From assembly GCA_002413345.1 (NCBI GenBank), contig DHWU01000073.1:1-12599 (forward strand): 12,599 nt of DNA. The letters are read 5' to 3'. The notes below the pieces were generated by a model. It did not search any database. It was not told where the DNA came from and saw only the letters and a program-made list of their open reading frames with translations. Position numbers and translations under genes: made by a program. The stretch comes from Propionibacteriaceae bacterium UBA5174. Its GTDB lineage: Bacteria; Actinomycetota; Actinomycetes; Propionibacteriales; Propionibacteriaceae. Positions 1 to 5,679 of this stretch are shown one piece after another (position 1 is the stretch's first letter; the number at the start of each line of letters is the position of its first letter).

Positions 1-24
1 TGGGGCCGGAATCGACTGGGATGT

Positions 25-690
25 CTACGCAAGCGTCCAGTTTTCGCCTTCGGGCAACAGCCCGGTGATTACGTAGATCACCCGCGCAGCCATGATTACG
101 GCGTGGTCGGCGATCCGCTCGTAGTAGCGGCCCAATAGCGCCACATCGACCGCTGCCTCCACTGAGTGTTTCCAGTCATCGCTGAGGATCACTCTGAACT
201 GCGACTTGCGAAGCTCGTCCATCTCCTCGTCGCTTTCGGCGAGCTTGCCAGCATCGTGAGCATTGCGTTCGCTTAAGGCGCGTCCGGCAGTGGTGACCAT
301 TTCTTCGGCCACCCGGGCCATCAAGGTGAAGTTCGCGACCAACGGTTCGGGCACAGCGTGTTCGGGGTAACGCAGCCGGGCGATCTTGGAGATGTGGGCA
401 GCGAGATCGCCCATCCGGGCTAAGTCGGCGATCATCCGCAACGCGGCCACAATGGTGCGCAGTTCACCAGCTACTGGAGCCTGGCGAGCCAGTAGCGAAA
501 AACAGCGGGCTTCCAGATCGTCGTGGCGTTGGTCAATCTGGCTGTCGGCCGAGATCACCTTCTCGGCGGTGGCCAGATCGGCCTCTAGAAGAGCTTGGGT
601 TGCGTCTTGTACGGCCGACTGGACGAGGCTGGTCAGATCAACCAGGTCAGTGACGACGCTCTCCAGGCTTTCGCGGTAGTTGTCGCGCAT
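25..690 (-). CDS. phoU: PhoU, phosphate signalling regulator
   Basis: A 221-residue PhoU protein, the usual length for two tandem PhoU three-helix domains. In this family PhoU is a cytoplasmic peripheral protein that links the PstSCAB phosphate transporter to the PhoR/SenX3 kinase and keeps the kinase in its repressing state when phosphate is plentiful. The two metal-binding signature helices are visible: residues 84-100 around ARMGD, and residues 184-200 around RYYERIADH, which carries the ExxxD pattern. The protein is almost entirely helical with no membrane segment. The ATG start at 688-690 is preceded on its own strand by a purine-rich AAAGAAG. The gene is divergent from senX3, separated by 182 bases containing a PHO box, so it is probably controlled with the two-component system and not with a pst operon; no pst gene is visible here. 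Family assignment is firm; the partner assignment is inferred from context. Confidence 0.95.
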   Translation of the reverse strand: MRDNYRESLESVVTDLVDLTSLVQSAVQDATQALLEADLATAEKVISADSQIDQRHDDLEARCFSLLARQAPVAGELRTIVAALRMIADLARMGDLAAHISKIARLRYPEHAVPEPLVANFTLMARVAEEMVTTAGRALSERNAHDAGKLAESDEEMDELRKSQFRVILSDDWKHSVEAAVDVALLGRYYERIADHAVIMAARVIYVITGLLPEGENWTLA

Positions 691-753
691 CTGCTTCTTT
701 CAGGTCGGTCTGGCATTAATCGTGGCAGGTACCAGGCTAGTTACTTCGTCCTC

Positions 754-759
754 AAAGTA
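754..759 (-). promoter_or_regulatory. Candidate -10 element of the phoU promoter
   Basis: On the minus strand this reads TACTTT, matching the actinobacterial TANNNT -10 pattern. A 17-base spacer would put the -35 region at about 777-782, inside the PHO box repeats, where no good -35 hexamer exists. That arrangement is typical of promoters that depend on a bound OmpR-family activator. The implied leader to the phoU ATG is about 55-60 bases. Found by eye; no transcription start is known. Confidence 0.4.
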
Positions 760-766
760 GCCGGAC

Positions 767-810
767 TGGACTCGAACGGCAGGTGAACACTCGGTGAAGC
801 TTCGGCGAAG
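767..810 (-). promoter_or_regulatory. PHO box: four 11-base direct repeats, predicted RegX3/PhoP site
   Basis: Read on the minus strand, four consecutive 11-base units follow one another without gaps: CTTCGCCGAAG (810-800), CTTCACCGAGT (799-789), GTTCACCTGCC (788-778) and the weaker GTTCGAGTCCA (777-767). The first seven bases of each unit fit the GTTCACC consensus of direct-repeat units known for PhoP in Streptomyces, and the 11-base period matches one helical turn per bound monomer. It lies in the divergent phoU/senX3 gap, where streptomycetes carry the PHO box controlling phoU and phoR-phoP. The box points toward phoU and covers about -20 to -64 of its proposed promoter. Binding by the RegX3 encoded here is an inference. 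Confidence 0.75.
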
Positions 811-859
811 ACCACCTCAGTAACCGCACAGAACCGCCAATTTGTCGAGATCACGCCTC

Positions 860-865
860 TAGACT
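860..865 (+). promoter_or_regulatory. senX3: Candidate -10 element for leaderless senX3 transcript
   Basis: TAGACT fits the TANNNT -10 pattern and ends exactly 7 bases before the A of the senX3 ATG at 873. There is no purine-rich ribosome binding site between it and the start codon. Together these suggest that transcription begins at the ATG itself and the message is leaderless, as is common in actinobacteria. No convincing -35 element is seen 17 bases upstream. Confidence 0.5.
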
Positions 866-872
866 CACCGAC

Positions 873-1994
873 ATGACGCCCTATGCATCGGCCCTGCTGG
901 GTTTGGTGCTGGGCGCGGGTTTGGCCAGCTTGGTGCTGGTGATGGTGGTGCGCCGCGCGGCTCGGCAGGCTCGCGGGCAGGTGGTCAGCCGGCACCACTT
1001 GGCTGAGATTCTGCAGCCAATGCGAGCGGCCGTAGTGGTGGTCACTGAGCGTGACAAGGTGTTGGCGGCGTCCACTTTCGCCAAATCTCTTGGTCTTGCC
1101 AGGGGGTCGTCACTTGGCCCGGAGCAGGCGGTCGCTTTGCTGGCAAAAGCGCGTCGGACCACTGCACCACAAGAGACCGAAATCGAGTTGGAAAATGCGG
1201 CTGGCGAGACGCTCCGGTTGGCGTTGCGGGCCGTCCCGCTGAGCAACGGTGCTGCGGTGATCATTGGTGAGGATCGCAGCGAGGATCTGCGGTTCAGCGA
1301 GACTAGACGCGATTTCGTAACCAACATCAGTCATGAACTCAAGACCCCGATCGGCGCGATCGCATTATTGGCTGAAGCGGCTGACAGTGCCGTCGATGAC
1401 CCGGAGGCGGTGCACCGCTTCTTGGGCAAGCTGGCAAAGGAAACTCAACGGCTGAATGAGCTGGTCTCGCAGATCATCTCCTTGTCGCGGCTGCAATCCG
1501 ACGATCCGCTGCTAGTCACTGCCGAGGTCTCGATAACTAGCGTCCTACAGGCCGCAGTGAACCGCTGTGCCGAAATCGCTGACGGGCGGGGGATCAGCCT
1601 CTCGATGCAAGCAGCTGCCGAGTTGCAGGTCAGTGGCGATGCCCGCGAACTAGAAACCGCGGTCACCAATCTGGTGGAGAACGCGATCGCCTACTCCGAA
1701 CCGGGAGCCAGAGTGGCGGTAACTAGCGGCATCGACACCGACGGAATGGCTGCGATTCGGGTCTCTGACAACGGCATTGGGATCAGCGCTGAGGATCAAG
1801 CAAGAATCTTCGAACGTTTCTTCCGAGTTGACGCTGATCGCAGCCGCGCCAGCGGTGGCACCGGTTTGGGCTTGTCGATCGTGAAGCATGCCGCCGTCGC
1901 CCATGGTGGTGAGGTGACCGTGTGGAGCCGGCCAGGCCAGGGATCAACCTTCACAATCCGACTTCCATTGAGTAAGAAACGAGGAGATCAATGA
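873..1994 (+). CDS. senX3: SenX3/PhoR-type sensor histidine kinase
   Basis: A 373-residue membrane histidine kinase, predicted to sense phosphate status and phosphorylate RegX3. Order of parts: one hydrophobic segment at about residues 6-27 followed by arginines; a PAS-like region at about 44-135; a HisKA dimerisation helix with SHELKTP carrying the phosphoacceptor His154; an ATPase domain with the N box around NLVEN (266-270), DNGIG (299-303), an F box at 313-318 and GGTGLGL (328-334). All catalytic boxes are intact. Only one membrane segment is evident and there is no sizeable extracellular sensor, consistent with indirect sensing through PhoU and the Pst transporter as known for this family. 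The gene overlaps regX3 by four bases (ATGA), implying one transcript and coupled translation. The start has no ribosome binding site and may be leaderless. PhoR is an equally valid name. Confidence 0.93.
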   Translation: MTPYASALLGLVLGAGLASLVLVMVVRRAARQARGQVVSRHHLAEILQPMRAAVVVVTERDKVLAASTFAKSLGLARGSSLGPEQAVALLAKARRTTAPQETEIELENAAGETLRLALRAVPLSNGAAVIIGEDRSEDLRFSETRRDFVTNISHELKTPIGAIALLAEAADSAVDDPEAVHRFLGKLAKETQRLNELVSQIISLSRLQSDDPLLVTAEVSITSVLQAAVNRCAEIADGRGISLSMQAAAELQVSGDARELETAVTNLVENAIAYSEPGARVAVTSGIDTDGMAAIRVSDNGIGISAEDQARIFERFFRVDADRSRASGGTGLGLSIVKHAAVAHGGEVTVWSRPGQGSTFTIRLPLSKKRGDQ

Positions 1995-2668
1995 CCAGGG
2001 TGTTGATCATTGAGGACGAGGAAAGTTACCGCGAGACCTTGGCCTATCTATTGGGCAAAGAGGGATTCGAGGTGGCCGTCGCGGCCGATGGCACGGCCGG
2101 GCTAGCCGCCTATGGCCGTACTGGTGCTGACATCGTGTTGCTCGATCTGATGATGCCGGGGTTGTCGGGAACAGAAGTCTGTAGGCAGCTTCGGGCTCAA
2201 GGCAGTGTGCCGATCATCATGCTTACTGCCCGCGATTCTGAGATCGACAAGGTGGTCGGATTGGAGCTCGGCGCCGACGACTATGTCACCAAACCCTTCA
2301 GCCATCGTGAATTGGTGGCTCGAATCCGGGCGGTGCTTCGGCGTGGGCAGGAGGTCGAGATAGGTGTCGATGTAATCGAGGCTGGCGGGGTGCGGATGGA
2401 CACCGATCGTCACGAGTTGACCGTTCGTGGCGCGCCAGCACAGCTGGCGTTGAAGGAGTTCGAACTGCTGGAGTTTTTGCTTCGCAACTCTGGACGGGTG
2501 CTCACCCGCGGCCAGATCATCGACCGGATCTGGGGTCCGGACTACGTCGGCGATACCAAGACCCTCGATGTCCATGTGAAACGTCTTCGGGCCAAGTTGG
2601 AGGTGGATCCAGCCAATCCGGTGTTGCTGCTGACGGTTCGAGGCTTGGGGTACAAGTTCGCTTCCTAG
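1991..2668 (+). CDS. regX3: RegX3/PhoP-type response regulator
   Basis: A 225-residue OmpR/PhoB-family response regulator, the DNA-binding partner of the kinase just upstream. The receiver domain spans about residues 1-115, with the acidic cluster E8-D9-E10, phosphoacceptor Asp52 in LLDLMMP, Thr79 and Lys101 in KPF, all at the expected spacing. The winged-helix effector domain spans about 126-225, with the recognition-helix region near TKTLDVHVKRLRAKLE and the terminal wing RGLGYKF. A strong GAGGAG at 1981-1986, inside the end of senX3, supports the ATG start at 1991. It is predicted to bind the 11-base repeats between phoU and senX3 and so autoregulate, as RegX3/PhoP do in mycobacteria and streptomycetes. 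The targets are inferred. Confidence 0.95.
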   Translation: MTRVLIIEDEESYRETLAYLLGKEGFEVAVAADGTAGLAAYGRTGADIVLLDLMMPGLSGTEVCRQLRAQGSVPIIMLTARDSEIDKVVGLELGADDYVTKPFSHRELVARIRAVLRRGQEVEIGVDVIEAGGVRMDTDRHELTVRGAPAQLALKEFELLEFLLRNSGRVLTRGQIIDRIWGPDYVGDTKTLDVHVKRLRAKLEVDPANPVLLLTVRGLGYKFAS

Positions 2669-2690
2669 CGCTGCTGGGTACCTCGCGAGG

Positions 2691-2706
2691 CGCCTTCCAG
2701 AAGGCG
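2691..2706 (+). terminator. Weak hairpin after regX3
   Basis: CGCCTT and AAGGCG form a perfect 6-base-pair stem around a 4-base loop, 22 bases after the regX3 stop. It is directly preceded by the 10-base palindrome CCTCGCGAGG (2681-2690). Only a TTT follows, with no real U tract. It may attenuate or end the senX3-regX3 transcript before the PRPP synthetase gene, but the evidence is structural only. Confidence 0.3.
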
Positions 2707-2805
2707 GCTGGGTTTCGGCCTGGTGGGTGAATTGAGAGTGTTCGATGTCTCGTGGCGGCGCTTGTGGTGGGCAAAGCCCCCAGTCAGGGGCTATGGTTAC
2801 CGGCC

Positions 2806-3756
2806 GTGACCGACATCACTGTGTTCTCTGGCCATGCCCACCAAGCTTTCGCGGAGGAGATGTGCTCTCTTCTCGGGGTTGAACTGGCGCCGTCGAGACT
2901 TTCCCGGTTCTCCAATGACTGCCTGCAGGTGCAGTTGCGGGCCAACTGCCGCCAGCGCGACGTGTACATCGTGCAACCGCTGGTGCCGCCCACGCAGGAG
3001 AACCTGATGGAACTGCTGATGATGACTGACGCGGCTCGCGGCGCCTCGGCCGCGTCCGTCACCGTGGTGATGCCGCATTACGCCTACGCTCGTTCAGACA
3101 AGAAGGACGCCCCGCGAATCAGCATCGGCGGACGCTTGGTGGCCGATCTGATTAATACCGCTGGGGCGCAGCGGGTCCTGACTATGGCGCTGCATGCTCA
3201 ACAGGTGCACGGTTTCTTCTCCGTTCCAGTTGATCACCTGACGGCCCTGCCGGTGTTGGCCCAGCATTTCCGGAACCGGGATCTGTCCAACACGGTGGTC
3301 GTCTCGCCCGACTTCGGCAATGCCAAGGAAGCCAACCAGTTCGCCAGGATGCTCGGGGTTGGCATGGCTGCTGGGTCGAAACGACGGCTGGCTGACGACA
3401 AAGTGGTGATCGATTCGATCGTCGGCAAGGTCGGCGGCAAAGACGTGATCATTCTTGATGACGAGATTGCCACCGCTGGCTCGGTGGTCGAGTTGCTCGA
3501 CACTGTGCGCGGCTACAACGTGAAGTCGATCTCGGTTGCCTGTACCCACGGTCTATTCTCCGGCAAAGCGGTGGAGCGGTTGAATGCGGTGCCCGACATC
3601 ACCGAAATCGTGACCACCAATACCGTCCCGGCACCCGCCGGGCTGAACCGGTTAACCACAGTGTCGGTGGCGCCGTTGTTTGCCGAGGCGGTGCGTCGGA
3701 TCAACTGCGGTGAGTCAGTTTCTGGGCTGTTCTCTGATGAGGTCACCTACGGCTGA
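2806..3756 (+). CDS. prs: Divergent ribose-phosphate pyrophosphokinase (PRPP synthetase)
   Basis: A 316-residue cytoplasmic protein of the PRPP synthetase family, which transfers pyrophosphate from ATP to ribose-5-phosphate to make PRPP for nucleotide, histidine, tryptophan and NAD synthesis. Both phosphoribosyltransferase-like halves are present and the length matches the family. Numbering runs with E. coli Prs in key places: YARSDKK (94-100), the HA pair at 130-131, KRR (192-194), and the pyrophosphate/ribose loop DDEIATAGS (218-226). Several signatures depart from the classic class I enzyme: FSNDC where FSDGE is usual, SPDFGNAKEA where SPD.GG is usual, and DDEIA where DD.ID is usual. It therefore looks like a separate actinobacterial subfamily, perhaps a second copy beside a canonical prs elsewhere. 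GTG at 2806 was chosen because homologous sequence begins at TDITVFSG; GTG at 2752 would add 18 unconserved residues. The ribosome binding site is poor (AGGGG, 15 bases upstream). Confidence 0.85.
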   Translation: MTDITVFSGHAHQAFAEEMCSLLGVELAPSRLSRFSNDCLQVQLRANCRQRDVYIVQPLVPPTQENLMELLMMTDAARGASAASVTVVMPHYAYARSDKKDAPRISIGGRLVADLINTAGAQRVLTMALHAQQVHGFFSVPVDHLTALPVLAQHFRNRDLSNTVVVSPDFGNAKEANQFARMLGVGMAAGSKRRLADDKVVIDSIVGKVGGKDVIILDDEIATAGSVVELLDTVRGYNVKSISVACTHGLFSGKAVERLNAVPDITEIVTTNTVPAPAGLNRLTTVSVAPLFAEAVRRINCGESVSGLFSDEVTYG

Positions 3757-3803
3757 GGCTTGACCTGGGCCCAGCCGGTCGACGGACGTGGCTCACCACC
3801 AGG

Positions 3804-3824
3804 CTAAAACCAACCTAAAACAAC
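3804..3824 (+). repeat. Short tandem direct repeat in the fru leader
   Basis: CTAAAACCAAC (3804-3814) is followed at once by CTAAAACAAC (3815-3824), the same word less one C. It opens a roughly 95-base stretch upstream of fruR in which the plus strand is nearly all A and C, very unlike the surrounding genes. The CCAACC core at 3810-3815 recurs at 3862-3867 and inverted at 3905-3910. It could be part of an operator array; function unknown. Confidence 0.4.
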
Positions 3825-3860
3825 ATCTGGCAGAAAAAGCTGCCCGAAAACCCTTGCAAC

Positions 3861-3911
3861 CCCAACCAAAACCAGGTAAACCAATACATAGCAACATTGG
3901 AGTTGGTTGGG
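3861..3911 (+). promoter_or_regulatory. Nested inverted repeats before fruR, candidate operator
   Basis: CCCAACCAA (3861-3869) and TTGGTTGGG (3903-3911) are perfect 9-base inverted repeats. Nested between them is a second pair, CCAAT (3881-3885) and ATTGG (3896-3900). The right outer arm includes the first three bases of the GGGAG ribosome binding site of fruR (3909-3913). Two readings are possible: a DNA operator where FruR oligomers bind both arms, usual for autoregulated DeoR-family repressors, or an RNA stem that hides the ribosome binding site. A possible -35 TTGCAA lies at 3854-3859, but its best-spaced -10, TAAACC at 3877-3882, is poor, so the promoter position is not settled. Confidence 0.5.
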
Positions 3912-3918
3912 AGTAGGC

Positions 3919-4683
3919 ATGTACGCAGCCGAACGGCATCGCACGATCGTTGAACAGGCGATGCGTGATGACCGGGTTTCAGTGACTGAACTGGCCGAAC
4001 ATTTCGGGGTCACCACTGAGACGATCCGGCGTGATCTAGACACCCTCGACCGGCGCGGGGTTCTGCGCCGAGTGCATGGTGGTGCGGTAGTGGCCAAGAA
4101 TGTTGCCCTGTCAGAGACAGACTTGGCTGAACGCGAACCAGCCAACGCAGTCCAGAAGGGACGCATCGCTCAGGCGGCACTGGCCTTTCTACCCCCAACT
4201 CAAGGCAGCATCCTGTTTGACGCTGGCACCACCACTTCCCGACTGGCTGATCTCCTTGCCCCTGATTCGGTGCGCACGGTGGTCACCAACTCGTTGCCTT
4301 TGGCCGGACACTTGGCCGCTAAATCGCTCAACGTCCAGCTACTGGGGGGCCGGGTGCGCGGCATTACCGGCGCCACGGTCGGTGCCACGACGGTGGCGGC
4401 ATTGGGTCGCTTGCATTGTGATGTGGCCTTCATCGGAGCGAATGGATTTTCGCTGCGGCGTGGCCTATCCACCCCAGACCCAGATGAAGCTGTGGTCAAG
4501 CAAGCAATGGTGGCCGCTGCTGCGAAGGTGGTCGTGCTGGCTGACAGTTCCAAGTTTGGTGCTGAGCTGATGGCCAGTTTTGCCGACCTTGATCAGGTTG
4601 ATGTCCTGATCACTGATCCGGGCCTGGCTGAGGCCGATCAAGCCGAGCTGAGGGCCGTCGGAGTGGAGGTGGTGATCGCATGA
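3919..4683 (+). CDS. fruR: DeoR-family transcriptional repressor of the fructose operon
   Basis: A 254-residue DeoR/GlpR-family regulator. The N-terminal helix-turn-helix lies at about residues 6-57, with the family signature TTETIRRDLDTLDRRGVLRRVHGGA (start 32) intact. The C-terminal sugar-phosphate sensing domain spans about 75-235 and shows the expected FDAGTTT (100-106), TNSLP (124-128), GANGF (173-177), Lys194 and DSSKF (209-213). Such regulators usually bind a phosphorylated sugar; from the neighbours the likely effector is fructose-1-phosphate or fructose-1,6-bisphosphate, and the target is this operon. ATG at 3919 was chosen over an in-frame TTG at 3907 because GGGAG (3909-3913) sits five bases upstream and the family begins MYAAERH. 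The stop overlaps the fruK start (ATGA), so the genes are translationally coupled. FruR as a name rests on context. Confidence 0.9.
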   Translation: MYAAERHRTIVEQAMRDDRVSVTELAEHFGVTTETIRRDLDTLDRRGVLRRVHGGAVVAKNVALSETDLAEREPANAVQKGRIAQAALAFLPPTQGSILFDAGTTTSRLADLLAPDSVRTVVTNSLPLAGHLAAKSLNVQLLGGRVRGITGATVGATTVAALGRLHCDVAFIGANGFSLRRGLSTPDPDEAVVKQAMVAAAAKVVVLADSSKFGAELMASFADLDQVDVLITDPGLAEADQAELRAVGVEVVIA

Positions 4684-5639
4684 TCGTCACGCTGACAGCG
4701 AATCCGTCCCTGGACCGCACCGCAACTTTGGATCAGCCGCTGATTCGCGGCGAGGTGCAGCGGGTCAGTCGAGTCACCGTGGAGCCGGGCGGCAAAGGGA
4801 TTAATGTCGCCCGAGTCGCGCACTACGCGGGGCACCCCGTGCGGGCAGTGTTGCCAGCCGATCCCAGCGACCCGATCTTGCGTGGCCTGGACGCGCTAGG
4901 GCTGCCCTACCGCACGGTGCCGTTGGCTGAGCCGGTGCGCACCAATCTCACCCTCACTGAGCCCGACGGCACCACCACCAAGATCAACGAGCCTGGTCCG
5001 ACCCATACTCAGGTGGGCGTAGAGGCGCTGGCCAGGCTGTTGGTGCTCGAATCGGAACGGGCTGACTGGGTGGTGCTTTCTGGTTCGCTGCCGCCGGGGG
5101 TTCCCGAAGGTTGGTATGCCGAGTTGGTCTTGGCGTTGCGTCCGTGGGGATGCCGGATCGCCGTTGATACCTCAGATGCCCCCTTGCTGGCGTTGGCTGC
5201 GGAATTCCCGCAAGCCGCACCAGATCTGATCAAGCCGAATTCCGAAGAGCTTGCCCAACTGACTGGCGCCGATGCTGAGGAACTGGAGGCGGCAGCCGCG
5301 GCCGGGAATCCAAGCGCGAGCGTCGCCGCAGCGAGGTCTTTGGTGGCCAATGGCGTGGGCGCGGTGTTAGTCACTCTCGGTGCAGCCGGGGCGGTGTTGG
5401 TCACCAGCTCTGGCGCCTGGCACGCCAGCCCGCCGCCGATCACGGTGCGCAGCACTGTGGGGGCGGGGGACTCTTCGGTGGCTGGATATGTACTGGCCGA
5501 AACCCGGAGCCTGCCCGAACCTGATCGGCTGCGACTGGCTGTCGCCTATGGCTCGGCCGCCGCGTCGTTGGCCGGAACTCAACTCCCAAGACCTGACCAG
5601 ATCAATACCGCCGAAGTTCGGGTCACCGCTCTGACCTGA
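4680..5639 (+). CDS. fruK: 1-phosphofructokinase (PfkB family)
   Basis: A 319-residue PfkB-family sugar kinase, predicted to phosphorylate fructose-1-phosphate with ATP to fructose-1,6-bisphosphate in the cytoplasm. It begins with the 1-phosphofructokinase/tagatose-6-phosphate kinase signature TLTANPSLDRT (4-14). It has the substrate-binding GGKGINVAR (37-45), KPN at 185-187, and the C-terminal GAGDS (261-265) with catalytic base Asp264. Length is normal. The start overlaps the fruR stop by four bases and fruA follows 40 bases after its stop, so the three genes form one operon. Among PfkB kinases the choice of 1-phosphofructokinase rests on the adjacent fructose PTS permease; tagatose-6-phosphate kinase is the main alternative. 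Confidence 0.92.
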   Translation: MIVTLTANPSLDRTATLDQPLIRGEVQRVSRVTVEPGGKGINVARVAHYAGHPVRAVLPADPSDPILRGLDALGLPYRTVPLAEPVRTNLTLTEPDGTTTKINEPGPTHTQVGVEALARLLVLESERADWVVLSGSLPPGVPEGWYAELVLALRPWGCRIAVDTSDAPLLALAAEFPQAAPDLIKPNSEELAQLTGADAEELEAAAAAGNPSASVAAARSLVANGVGAVLVTLGAAGAVLVTSSGAWHASPPPITVRSTVGAGDSSVAGYVLAETRSLPEPDRLRLAVAYGSAAASLAGTQLPRPDQINTAEVRVTALT

Positions 5640-5679
5640 TCTGAAGTACCGCCACATCACCATTCAGTAAGGAACAAAG

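Noticed and set aside
386..786. Plus-strand reading frames opposite phoU
   Set aside because: Antisense shadows; phoU on the minus strand is a full-length family member with intact motifs.
2752..2805. Upstream GTG start for the PRPP synthetase
   Set aside because: The 18 extra residues do not resemble PRPP synthetases, and numbering from GTG 2806 matches E. coli Prs at the catalytic positions. The weak ribosome binding site leaves some doubt.
3765..3774. Palindrome CTGGGCCCAG just after the PRPP synthetase as its terminator
   Set aside because: A palindrome with no loop space cannot form a useful RNA hairpin by itself, and no T run follows. I see no convincing terminator between this gene and fruR.
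4100..4570. 156-codon plus-strand reading frame inside fruR
   Set aside because: Out-of-frame shadow of a gene with all DeoR motifs intact; the translation is rich in Trp, Cys and Arg in a way typical of frame-shifted GC-rich DNA.
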